Shown piece after piece: positions 8,636 through 16,503 of a stretch of 64,000 nt of DNA. This DNA comes from Streptomyces sp. NBC_00457 (GTDB taxonomy: Bacteria > Actinomycetota > Actinomycetes > Streptomycetales > Streptomycetaceae): the NCBI RefSeq assembly GCF_036014015.1, contig NZ_CP107905.1, forward strand, positions 6,262,001-6,326,000, read 5' to 3'. The position numbers and the translations under genes were made by a program. The notes beneath the pieces were generated by a model. The model saw only the letters and a list, made by a program, of their open reading frames with translations, did not search any database and was not told where the DNA came from. Each line of letters opens with the position of its first letter. Within the stretch, counting starts at the first letter, position 1.

Positions 8636-8666
8636 GGGGCCCGATCCGCTTTCTGGATCGGGCCCC
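8636..8666. terminator. Strong hairpin terminator
   Basis: GGGGCCCGATCC (8636-8647) pairs perfectly with GGATCGGGCCCC (8655-8666) across a 7-nt loop, followed by TT. It lies between the small secreted protein (+) and the convergent TetR gene (-), so it probably works in both directions. Confidence 0.85.
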
Positions 8667-8696
8667 TTAGCCGTGCCGCGCCCAGGGGTGCCGTGG

Positions 8697-9434
8697 TCAG
8701 CACTCCCCCGGGGAGGCGACCGCGGACAGCCCGCCGGTGAACGCCCCGACGGCGAGCGCGGCGATGGTGTCCGGCTCCACGGCGGCACCGTCCTCGCCGA
8801 CGCCTTCAGGGAGCGTCAGCCAGTGAGCGACCACCGCGTCCACGTACCCGAGACAGCCACGGACCGCGAGGGCGGTGACGGGGGCGGGGGTGGTGGTGGC
8901 GGGGGCGGACCCGTCACCGCCCCCGCCCTCGCCCGCGTCGTCCACGGACGCGAGGTCCGCCAGGATCTGTGCGGCCACCTCGTCCCGCAACCGTTCGAAC
9001 GCGGCGGCGGCCTCCGGCAGGGCGGCCTCGTGGCCCCCGCGCAGCAGGGAGAGAACCCCGGCCCGGTGGGCGCGCGCGTACTCCGCGTAGAAGCGCACGC
9101 CTGCCGCGAACCGCTGCGGCGACGGCGGCCCGGGCAGCGCCCGCAGCCCGTGCCGGATGCTGTCCGCGGCGGTCTCGATGACGGCCAGGTACAGCGCCCG
9201 CTTGCTGCCGTAGTAGAAGACGACCAGTGGAGACGAGACCTCGGCCGCGTGGGCGACGTCGGCGACCGAGACGCCGGCGTACGGACGGTCGCTGAACAGC
9301 TCGCGGGCCGCGTGCAGGATCGCCTCCCGGCGCTCCCGCGGCTCCAGGCGCCGCCGCGTCGTCGCGCCCGGCTCGCGTGCCGGGGCGGCCGTCCCCTCGC
9401 CTCCGTGCCCGTCCCGGTTTCCACTGTGCGGCAT
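8697..9434 (-). CDS. TetR-family regulator, divergent from GH13 gene
   Basis: 245 residues. The TetR DNA-binding domain spans about residues 35-80: 'REAILHAARELFSDRPYAG', 'VSVADVAHAAEVSSPLVVFY', 'YGSKRALY'. The ligand-binding half contains an unusual Gly-rich loop (GEGGGGDGS). The HTH lies after a long ~30-residue arginine-rich N-terminal tail. The gene diverges from the GH13 gene across a 105-bp gap that holds a perfect 18-bp palindrome, its likely operator. It therefore probably regulates itself and the GH13 enzyme. Confidence 0.88.
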   Translation of the reverse strand: MPHSGNRDGHGGEGTAAPAREPGATTRRRLEPRERREAILHAARELFSDRPYAGVSVADVAHAAEVSSPLVVFYYGSKRALYLAVIETAADSIRHGLRALPGPPSPQRFAAGVRFYAEYARAHRAGVLSLLRGGHEAALPEAAAAFERLRDEVAAQILADLASVDDAGEGGGGDGSAPATTTPAPVTALAVRGCLGYVDAVVAHWLTLPEGVGEDGAAVEPDTIAALAVGAFTGGLSAVASPGEC

Positions 9435-9491
9435 TCGCCCGAACCCGTTCTGTGTCCGCCAAGGCTGTCGCTAGAGTCCTGTACACAGGCT

Positions 9492-9509
9492 GTTGAACGC
9501 GCGTTCAAC
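9492..9509. promoter_or_regulatory. Perfect 18-bp palindrome, likely TetR operator
   Basis: GTTGAACGCGCGTTCAAC is perfectly symmetrical and resembles common TetR-family operators (TTGAACGCGCGTTCAA type). It lies 31 bp upstream of the GH13 start and 58 bp from the divergent TetR start. A weaker dyad, CCTGT-AC-ACAGG, lies just before it at 9478-9489. Confidence 0.7.
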
Positions 9510-9539
9510 CGTTCGACCGTGAAGGCGAGCCGAGTGCCG

Positions 9540-10931
9540 ATGAGTACCGCACCCCTCCACACCGCACCTGTCCACCCCGCACCCGTCCAGACCGTCTGGT
9601 GGCAGTTGCACCCCCTGACCTTCCTCGGCGCCGAACCGCGGGCGCTCCCCGCCGACGCCCCCTGCGCGCACCGGCTCGGCAGGCTCGAACCCTGGCTCGA
9701 CTACCTGGTCGAACTCGGCTGCGACGGACTGGCGCTGGGCCCGGTCTTCGCCTCCTCCACCCACGGCTACGACACGGTCGACCACTTCCGCGTCGACCCG
9801 CGCCTGGGTACCGACGAGGACTTCGACCGGCTCGTCGCCGCCTGCCGGCAGCGCGGGGTGAAGCTGCTGCTGGACGGCGTCTTCAACCACGTGAGCCGGG
9901 ACTTCGGCCCCTTCCGGGACGTACGGGCGCACGGTGCCGCGTCCGCCTACGCCTCCTGGTTCCGGATCGACTGGTCGGTCGACGGCCCGGACGGCTTCGG
10001 CTACGCCGACTTCGAGGGCCACCGCCACCTGGTGGCCCTCGACCACGCCGAGCCCGCCGTCCAGGACCACGTCCGCCGGGTGATGGACCACTGGCTGCGG
10101 CGCGGCGCGCACGGCTGGCGCCTCGACGCCGCCTACGCCGTGCCGTCGTCCTTCTGGCGGGACGTCATCGGCCCCGTGCGCGCGGACCATCCGGACGCGT
10201 GGTTCCTCGGCGAGGTGATCCACGGCGACTACACCGCGGCCGTCAGCGACGGCGGGCTCGACTCGGTGACGCAGTACGAGCTGTGGAAGGCCCTGTGGAG
10301 CTCCCTCAACGACCACAACTTCTTCGAACTGGCCTGGACGCTGGACCGGCACAACGGCCTCGCCGCGCTCTTCCAGCCGCTCACCTTCGTCGGCAACCAC
10401 GACGTCACCCGCATGGCCAGCAGGCTCGACGACCCGCGCCACCTCGCCCACGCCCTGGCCGTGCTGTTCACCGTCGCCGGGACGCCGAGCGTCTACGCGG
10501 GTGACGAACAGGCCTTCCGCGGCGTCAAGTACGAGCGGGAGGACGGCGACGCGGAGATCCGGCCGGCCTTCCCCGACAGCCCCTCCGGGCTCGCGCCCCA
10601 CGGCCGGCCCGTGTACCGGCTGCACCAGAACCTGATCGGGCTGCGGCGGCGCCACCCCTGGCTGGTCCGGGCCCGTACCGAGGTGCTGCACCTGGACAAC
10701 CAGGCATTCGCCTACCGGGCCGTCGACCCCGAGAGCGGCGCGCGGCTCGCCGTGCTGCTCAACATCTCCGACTCCCCGGTGGACTTCCCGTCCGTCGACG
10801 CCTCCGCCGAACGACTGCTCGCCGGCGCCCCGTACGACGACGCTGCCGACGCCGGCCCGACGCACCGGGTCGCCCCGCACGCCTGGGCCGTACTCGAGCT
10901 CCCGTCGTCAGGCGACCTCCGCGCTCACTGA
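9540..10931 (+). CDS. GH13 alpha-amylase-family enzyme, intracellular
   Basis: 463 residues without signal peptide. The four GH13 regions are present: 'LLLDGVFNHV' (I), 'GWRLDAAYAV' with nucleophile Asp (II), 'WFLGEVIHGD' with acid/base Glu (III) and 'TFVGNHDVTR' (IV). 'GYDTVDHFRVDPRLGTDEDF' is the usual substrate-loop start. A small C-terminal beta domain follows. Cytoplasmic members cleave or transfer short maltooligosaccharides or cyclodextrins; the exact specificity is not readable. A GTG at 9534 is an alternative start with better RBS spacing. Regulation by the divergent TetR through the 9492-9509 palindrome is likely. Confidence 0.85.
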   Translation: MSTAPLHTAPVHPAPVQTVWWQLHPLTFLGAEPRALPADAPCAHRLGRLEPWLDYLVELGCDGLALGPVFASSTHGYDTVDHFRVDPRLGTDEDFDRLVAACRQRGVKLLLDGVFNHVSRDFGPFRDVRAHGAASAYASWFRIDWSVDGPDGFGYADFEGHRHLVALDHAEPAVQDHVRRVMDHWLRRGAHGWRLDAAYAVPSSFWRDVIGPVRADHPDAWFLGEVIHGDYTAAVSDGGLDSVTQYELWKALWSSLNDHNFFELAWTLDRHNGLAALFQPLTFVGNHDVTRMASRLDDPRHLAHALAVLFTVAGTPSVYAGDEQAFRGVKYEREDGDAEIRPAFPDSPSGLAPHGRPVYRLHQNLIGLRRRHPWLVRARTEVLHLDNQAFAYRAVDPESGARLAVLLNISDSPVDFPSVDASAERLLAGAPYDDAADAGPTHRVAPHAWAVLELPSSGDLRAH

Positions 10932-10990
10932 AGGGGAACAAAGTGATAACAGCAGGCAACGGGAAGGGGGCTGGTGAGGTCTAGTCCGCC

Positions 10991-12247
10991 ATGAAGATCT
11001 CTTTCCTGATCCACAACGCCTATGGCATCGGAGGCACGATCACCACGACCTTCAATCTGGCCCAGGCGCTGGCCGCGCGGCACGATGTGGAGGTCGTCTC
11101 GGTGTTGCGGCACAGGGAACGTCCCAACTTCGCCCTGGACCCGAGGGTTTCCCTGCGGCCACTGGTGGACTTGCGGGAGGAGAAGGAACATCCACTTCAT
11201 CTGAGACCCGCGAGAGTGTTCCCGGCGTCCGAGTACCGCTACCGGCAGTACAGCGAGTTGACGGATCAGCGGATCGGTGAGTGGCTGAACGCGACCGACG
11301 CCGACGTGGTCATCGGCACTCGACCGGGGCTCAACGTACATCTCGCGTCGCAGGCCCCGCGCCATGTCGTCCGCGTCGGGCAGGAGCACCTCACGCTCGA
11401 CAACCACTCACCGTGGCTGCGCACCACGTTGCGCCGGGCCTACCGCCGTCTCGATGTGCTCACCACGGTCACGGAGGCGGACGCTGCCGCGTACCGGCGC
11501 AAGATGCGGTTGCCGGGCGTCAGAGTGGAGGTGCTTCCCAACAGCGTTCCCGATCCGGTGCTGCCTGCCGCGGACGGCACCGCGAAAGTGGTGGTCGCGG
11601 CCGGGCGGCTGGTTCCGGTGAAGCGTTACGACCTGCTCGTCGAGGCGTTCGCCCGGGTCGCCGCCGAGCACCCGGACTGGCAGCTGCGGATTTACGGAAA
11701 AGGGGAGGAACAGGCCCGGCTGCGGCAGCTCATCCAGAGCCTGGGCCTGTGCGACAACGTCTTTCTGATGGGTGCGGCCGCGCCCATGGAGGCGGAGTGG
11801 GTCAAGGGCTCGATCGGCGCGGCCGCGTCCAACTTCGAGCCGTTCGGCATGACCCTGGTCGAGGCGATGCGCTGCGGACTGCCCGTGGTGAGCACCGACT
11901 GCCCGTACGGACCGGGCGAGATCATCAAGGACGGGGTCGACGGCAGGCTGGTGCCGGTCGGGGACCGAGACGCGCTGGGCGACGCTCTGCTGGAACTCGT
12001 CGGTGACGACGAGCGGCGCCGGCGGATGGGCCGTACGGCCATGGAGAACGCGCGACGCTTCGCCCCGGCCCCCGTCGTGGAGCAGGCCGAGCGCCTGATC
12101 GGCGAGGCGAGAAGGGCCGGGCGGCCGGTCGCACCGGAACCCGGCCGGATACATCGCGCCCTGATCAGCCGGGGCTTCGGCGCGCGCGACGCCGCCCATG
12201 CCGCGGCCGGCAGTGCGCTGCGCACGGTACGGAGGGGACGGCGATGA
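10991..12247 (+). CDS. GT4-family glycosyltransferase
   Basis: 418 residues, GT-B fold. The N-terminal 'IHNAYGIGGTITTTFNLA' is the acceptor-side glycine loop. The C-terminal half holds 'VVAAGRLVPVKRYDLLVEAF' and the retaining EX7E signature 'EPFGMTLVEAM', which binds the nucleotide sugar. There are no membrane helices. The C-terminal tail (~40 residues) is strongly basic. It overlaps the next gene by 4 bp (ATGA). Retaining GT4 enzymes of this type modify envelope polymers or lipids; donor and acceptor are unknown. Confidence 0.9.
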   Translation: MKISFLIHNAYGIGGTITTTFNLAQALAARHDVEVVSVLRHRERPNFALDPRVSLRPLVDLREEKEHPLHLRPARVFPASEYRYRQYSELTDQRIGEWLNATDADVVIGTRPGLNVHLASQAPRHVVRVGQEHLTLDNHSPWLRTTLRRAYRRLDVLTTVTEADAAAYRRKMRLPGVRVEVLPNSVPDPVLPAADGTAKVVVAAGRLVPVKRYDLLVEAFARVAAEHPDWQLRIYGKGEEQARLRQLIQSLGLCDNVFLMGAAAPMEAEWVKGSIGAAASNFEPFGMTLVEAMRCGLPVVSTDCPYGPGEIIKDGVDGRLVPVGDRDALGDALLELVGDDERRRRMGRTAMENARRFAPAPVVEQAERLIGEARRAGRPVAPEPGRIHRALISRGFGARDAAHAAAGSALRTVRRGRR

Positions 12248-13098
12248 ACAGGGAACCGGGCACGACACAGGACGCACAGCTCCGTGCCGACTGCACGGCC
12301 GAAGTGGATGGCCGAATCACCTTCCACCTTCCACCACTTGGGAAACCGGACTCCCAGTCGGCCCAGTCGGCCCAGTTGCTGCTGCGGCTGCGTCCCAAGA
12401 AGGGACAGCCCGAGGAGACCCTTCGTGTCCTCGATGTCGAAGCGGTGGGCGACGGCGGCCGTCGCGCCATCCTGGAGTCGCGGCCCTCTCTCGCCGAGGG
12501 ACGGTGGGACGTGTACCTGCTCCCCGAACCGGGAGCGCCGCGACAGCGGCTCCGCCCCGGTCTGCGGGACCTGCGAGCCCTCGTCGACGGACACACCCGT
12601 GACTGGCCGTCGCCGGTGGCGGTGCGGGTTCCGTACACCACCAAGGACGGCTATCTCGCGGTACGGGCCTGGCTGCGCACCGCCCATGCCGAGGTCGAGG
12701 GCATCGAGGTGACGGACCGGTCGATGACGGTCAGGGGGCGGCTGCATGGCGCCACGCTCTCCGCGGGAGCCGTCGTACGTCTGCGTGCCAGGGGTCCCAA
12801 GGGCGCTGTACGGACCCGGGAGCCACAGGTCGAGAATGCCGGCCGGCGCTTCTCCTTCACCGTGGACCACGAAGAGTTGGCCGCCGCCGACGCCATCGGA
12901 ACCCGCGTCTGGGACATCAGCGTTCAGGCTCGACCTGCGGAGGGATCCCCTCTCATCCGCGTCGGTCGCCTGCTCGACGACGTGGCGGACCGCAAGGAGA
13001 TCTTCGTGTACCCGTCGGCCGCGGTCGGCGGTGTCGCCGTGCGTCCCTACTACACGGTCGACAACGACCTCTCCGTGGAGGTGACAACCGCCGAGTGA
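12244..13098 (+). CDS. Beta-rich protein of unknown function coupled to the glycosyltransferase
   Basis: 284 residues; I do not recognise a named domain. It is rich in alternating hydrophobic strands and appears to contain two related halves. One begins near residue 20 ('DGRITFHLP', then 'LLLRLRPKKG'); the other near residue 160 ('DRSMTVRGRLHGA', then 'VVRLRARGPKG'). Each half ends in a 'W-D-[VI]-x-[LV]' strand (WDVYLL and WDISVQA). There is no signal peptide or membrane helix. Four-base overlap with the GT4 gene implies co-translation, so an accessory, binding or scaffold role for the glycosyltransferase is plausible but unproven. Confidence 0.7.
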   Translation: MNREPGTTQDAQLRADCTAEVDGRITFHLPPLGKPDSQSAQSAQLLLRLRPKKGQPEETLRVLDVEAVGDGGRRAILESRPSLAEGRWDVYLLPEPGAPRQRLRPGLRDLRALVDGHTRDWPSPVAVRVPYTTKDGYLAVRAWLRTAHAEVEGIEVTDRSMTVRGRLHGATLSAGAVVRLRARGPKGAVRTREPQVENAGRRFSFTVDHEELAAADAIGTRVWDISVQARPAEGSPLIRVGRLLDDVADRKEIFVYPSAAVGGVAVRPYYTVDNDLSVEVTTAE

Positions 13099-13138
13099 CC
13101 GCGCCGGGCGGGTGGCTCGGCGCGGGGACCCGAGTGAG

Positions 13139-13489
13139 CTACTTGCCGAGGACGAGGGTGTTGTTGCACCCCAGGCGTGAGCCGATGTCGGTGGTTTGCG
13201 GGCCAGGTGAGACCTTGCCGTTGGACCAGTTGCCGTACACGGACTGGCCCTGTACGTCGGTGTTCCTGTCGGTCGTACTGCATGAGGTGCTCTGGGTGAT
13301 GACGATCGTCTTGCTCTCCCCGCCGCGGTGCTTGTGCCCTTTCCCTTTCCCGTGTCCCTTCCCGTGCCCGTGCCCCTTCCCGTGCCCCTTCTCGTGCCCG
13401 TCCCCGTGGGCGTAGGCGGTGCCGGCGCCGAGGAAGCCGACGGTGCCGAGGAGGACGGTGACGACAGCCGTCTTGAGAGTCTTGCGCAT
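13139..13489 (-). CDS. Small secreted His/Gly-rich protein with C-terminal GCNN motif
   Basis: 116 residues from the ATG with GGAG at 13495-13498. Signal peptide 'AVVTVLLGTVGFLGAGTAYA' is nearly the same as that of the 8321 protein. The mature part starts with ~25 residues of GHGK-type repeats (about nine His), then a Cys domain 'STSCSTTDRNTDVQGQ' and terminal 'DIGSRLGCNNTLVLGK'. It is a paralogue of the 8321 protein with a His-rich insert. Metal binding by the insert is an inference. An upstream in-frame start would destroy the signal peptide, so it was rejected. Confidence 0.8.
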   Translation of the reverse strand: MRKTLKTAVVTVLLGTVGFLGAGTAYAHGDGHEKGHGKGHGHGKGHGKGKGHKHRGGESKTIVITQSTSCSTTDRNTDVQGQSVYGNWSNGKVSPGPQTTDIGSRLGCNNTLVLGK

Positions 13490-13516
13490 GTCTTCTCCGA
13501 GCGTTGAAACGGACGC

Positions 13517-13557
13517 GTATGCGATCCACCACGTCATAAGATGGCGAGAGGTTAATA
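13517..13557 (-). promoter_or_regulatory. Promoter-region motif shared with the paralogue at 8321
   Basis: On the minus strand TATTAACCTCTCG (13557-13545) and GGATCGCATAC (13527-13517) precede the gene start at 13489 by 68 and 38 bp. Both match elements upstream of the 8321 gene, with 8 bp less between them. Confidence 0.55.
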
Positions 13558-13732
13558 GGTAAATGTCCGATATTGACTCGTCGGCACGCCGGATCGTCTG
13601 ATCAACGAGCGCGGGCGCCGGCTCGGCGGCCTGCTCAAGTCCCCTGTGCCGTCAAGGCATTACGGGGCCGAACGCGGCGTAGGCGCTCCGCGCCGAACCA
13701 CCCGTGTGGCCGCGCCGCGAGCGCGCGTCCGC

Positions 13733-14593
13733 CTAGAGGCGCGGCACGTGGTCCACCCACGCCATGTCGGCCGTCGCGATGAGCGACTGGCCGGCCACGA
13801 CCCCGGGGGTCACACCGGTGAACGCCACGACGTCCCGGTGCAGATGCGACTGGTCGGCGTAGCCGCAGTCGGCCGCGACCCTGGCCGCCTCCTGGCCCCC
13901 GGCCAGGCGGGTGGCGGCCCAGTCGAAGCGGACGAGCTTCACGGCGCGCTTGGGCGGCAGGCCGAGCTGCGCGTGGAAGCGGGACCACAGGCGCTTGCGG
14001 CTCCAGCCCAGCTCGCCGGCCAGCCCCTCGACCCGCACCTGGCCGTGCCCGGCGACGATACGGTCCCAGGCCCAGGCCAGCTCCGGCTCGATGGCGGGCC
14101 CCGCGGCGGACAGCCGGGCGAGGAACGCTTCGACGAGCGCGAAGCGTTCCTCCCACGAGGCGGCCTGGGCCAGCTGCTCGCGCAGCCGGGCCGCCCGCCG
14201 CTCTCCCCACAGGTCGTCCAGGGCCACCACGGAGCTCTCCAGCTCGGCAGGGTCCACGCCCAGCACGGCGCGCGCGATGGCGGGGGACAGGCGCACCTGC
14301 ATCCACTCGACGTTCGCGGCCCGCACCCGCGCCGCACCGCCGACGCCGAACCCGAGCCCGGTGACAAGGCTGCCGCGGTGCCGCCGCCCCGTCGACTCGT
14401 CGATGCCGAGCGCCGCCTCACCGCAGGCCAGCGCCAGCGTCAGCACGGGGTGCGGGTCGAGCCGGTGGTCGACCGGAGCCGGGCCGCGGTCGCGCAGCCC
14501 CGCCAGGACGACGCCGGGTACGCGGCTGGGCCGGGCCGGGCGCGTGACCTGCCACACGGGGGCAATGACGCGCCGGCGCACGGCAGTTGACAT
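13733..14593 (-). CDS. AraC-family transcriptional regulator
   Basis: 286 residues. The N-terminal ~180 residues form the sensing half. The C-terminal ~100 residues carry two helix-turn-helices: 'VEGLAGELGWSRKRLWSRF' and 'RVAADCGYADQSHLHRDV', followed by 'FTGVTPG'. It diverges from the ABC transporter pair starting at 14671 with 77 bp between, so it is the likely activator of that operon. AraC regulators beside paired ABC half-transporters are often tied to siderophore or antibiotic responses. Confidence 0.9.
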   Translation of the reverse strand: MSTAVRRRVIAPVWQVTRPARPSRVPGVVLAGLRDRGPAPVDHRLDPHPVLTLALACGEAALGIDESTGRRHRGSLVTGLGFGVGGAARVRAANVEWMQVRLSPAIARAVLGVDPAELESSVVALDDLWGERRAARLREQLAQAASWEERFALVEAFLARLSAAGPAIEPELAWAWDRIVAGHGQVRVEGLAGELGWSRKRLWSRFHAQLGLPPKRAVKLVRFDWAATRLAGGQEAARVAADCGYADQSHLHRDVVAFTGVTPGVVAGQSLIATADMAWVDHVPRL

Positions 14594-14670
14594 GCGTCCA
14601 TGCTACGGCGCCCGCCCGGACGGAACATTTCTTCAATCCAGTGGGCCGCACCCGCGGCGAAGGTGAGCGC

Positions 14671-16503
14671 ATGACTTCCACCGGACCCACCGGACCCACC
14701 GCGCCGCCACCACCGGGCGTGGCCCGTCTACTGCGCCCGTACGCGGGCGGCTTCGCCATTGTCGTCGTCCTCCAGGTCATCGGCGCCGTCGCCGGCCTGG
14801 CGCCGCTCCTCGCGGTCGTCGAGCTCGGCCGTACGCTGCTGGCGCCGGGGCCGGCCGACGACGGGCACGTGCGCAACGTCGTGATCGTGGGCGCGGCAGG
14901 GCTGCTCGTACGGCTGCTGTTCACGGCCGCCTCGTCCGGCGTCGGACACCTTCTCGACACCCGGGTGCAGCTGTCGCTGCGCCGGCAACTCGCCGCGCGG
15001 CTCGGGCGGGTGCCGATCGGCTGGCTGGCACGGCGGCGCAACGGGGAGCTGGCGAAGCTGGTGGGTGAGGACGTCAGCGCCGTGCACCCGCTCATCGCCC
15101 ACACGCCGGGCGAGCTGGTCTCCGCCTTCGTGGTGCCGCTGGTCTCGCTCGGCTACCTCCTCACCGTGGACTGGCGGCTGACACTGATCACGCTGATCCC
15201 CGTGCTGCTGGCCGTCGCGCTGGTGCCGCTGATGATGACCCCTGCGCGGCTGCGCGAGCAGAAGGAGTTCGACGCCGCGATGGGGCGGATCTCGGCGTCG
15301 GTGGTCGAGTTCGTGCAGGGCATCGCGGTGGTGAAGGCGTTCGGCGGGGCGGAGCGGGCGCACGGCACGTTCCGTACCGCGGTGGGCGACTTCACCCGGA
15401 GCTTCTACCGGATGGTGCGCGGTCTTGCCGGGGTCGCCGCCGGGATGCAGGTGGCGCTGTCGCCGCCGTTCGTGCTGCTGGCGGTGCTGGTCGGCGGCGC
15501 GTACCGGATCACCGGGGGCGGGCTCGCCCCGGCGGACCTGCTGCCGTTCCTGCTCCTCGGCCTCGGGCTGACCGCGCCCGTGGCCGCGCTCGGGCACGGC
15601 TTCGACGACCTGCAGACCGCGCGGCGCGCCGTCGGCCGAATCCGGGACGTACTCGCCGAGCCGTCGCTGCCCGAGCCCGTACGGCCGGTGGCGCCCGAGG
15701 GACACCGGGTGGAGCTGCGGGACGTCCGCTTCGGGTACGAGGGTCGCTTCGGGTACGAGGATGCCGAGGCCGGGCGCGAGGTGCTGCGCGGGATCGACCT
15801 GGTGCTGGAGCCGGGCACGATCACCGCCGTGGTCGGGCCGTCCGGCAGCGGCAAGTCCACGCTGGTGCAGCTGCTGCCGCGGTTCTACGATCCGACGCAT
15901 GGCTCCGTGCTCCTCGGCGGCGTCGACCTGCGCGAGGTGGGCAGCCAGGAGCTGTACCGGCGGGTGTCCTTCGTCTTCCAGGACGTCCGGCTGCTGCGCG
16001 CCTCGGTCGCGGACAACATCGCCCTCGCCGTCCCGCACGCCGACCGCGACGCGGTCGTCCGCGCCGCCCGCCGGGCGAGCATCCACGACCGCGTTCTCGA
16101 ACTGCCCCGCGGCTACGACTCGGTGATCGGCGAGGACGCCCGCCTCTCCGGCGGCGAGGCGCAACGCGTCTCGATCGCCCGCGCCCTGCTCGCCGACACC
16201 CCCGTCCTGGTCCTCGACGAGGCCACCGCCTTCGCCGACCCGCAGACCGAGCAGGCGGTGCGCGAGGCGCTGGCGCAGACCCGGGAGAAGCGGACGACGC
16301 TGGTCATCGCCCACCGCTTGGAGACGATCGCCGACGCCGACACCGTCGTAATGCTGCGCGACGGCGAGATCGTGGAGCGGGGCACGACCGCGGAACTCCT
16401 CGCGCGGAACGGCGCATTCGCCGAATTCTGGAAGATCCACGCCGGTGCCATGGAAGCCCGTGCCGCGGAAGCCGATGCCATGGAAGGGGAAGAGGCCCGA
16501 TGA
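14671..16503 (+). CDS. ABC transporter, fused membrane and ATPase domain (half 1)
   Basis: 610 residues from the ATG with AAGGTG upstream. Six membrane helices (residues ~25-320) are followed by an ATPase domain: Walker A 'VVGPSGSGKSTLV', signature 'LSGGEAQRVSIARALL', Walker B 'VLVLDEATAF', H-loop 'IAHRLE'. Just before the A-loop an 18-bp tandem duplication (15727-15762) repeats RFGYE twice. It overlaps half 2 by 4 bp, giving an obligate heterodimer of the exporter fold (MsbA/IrtAB/YbtPQ type). Direction and substrate cannot be told; the AraC neighbour makes a siderophore or toxin role possible. Confidence 0.88.
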   Translation: MTSTGPTGPTAPPPPGVARLLRPYAGGFAIVVVLQVIGAVAGLAPLLAVVELGRTLLAPGPADDGHVRNVVIVGAAGLLVRLLFTAASSGVGHLLDTRVQLSLRRQLAARLGRVPIGWLARRRNGELAKLVGEDVSAVHPLIAHTPGELVSAFVVPLVSLGYLLTVDWRLTLITLIPVLLAVALVPLMMTPARLREQKEFDAAMGRISASVVEFVQGIAVVKAFGGAERAHGTFRTAVGDFTRSFYRMVRGLAGVAAGMQVALSPPFVLLAVLVGGAYRITGGGLAPADLLPFLLLGLGLTAPVAALGHGFDDLQTARRAVGRIRDVLAEPSLPEPVRPVAPEGHRVELRDVRFGYEGRFGYEDAEAGREVLRGIDLVLEPGTITAVVGPSGSGKSTLVQLLPRFYDPTHGSVLLGGVDLREVGSQELYRRVSFVFQDVRLLRASVADNIALAVPHADRDAVVRAARRASIHDRVLELPRGYDSVIGEDARLSGGEAQRVSIARALLADTPVLVLDEATAFADPQTEQAVREALAQTREKRTTLVIAHRLETIADADTVVMLRDGEIVERGTTAELLARNGAFAEFWKIHAGAMEARAAEADAMEGEEAR

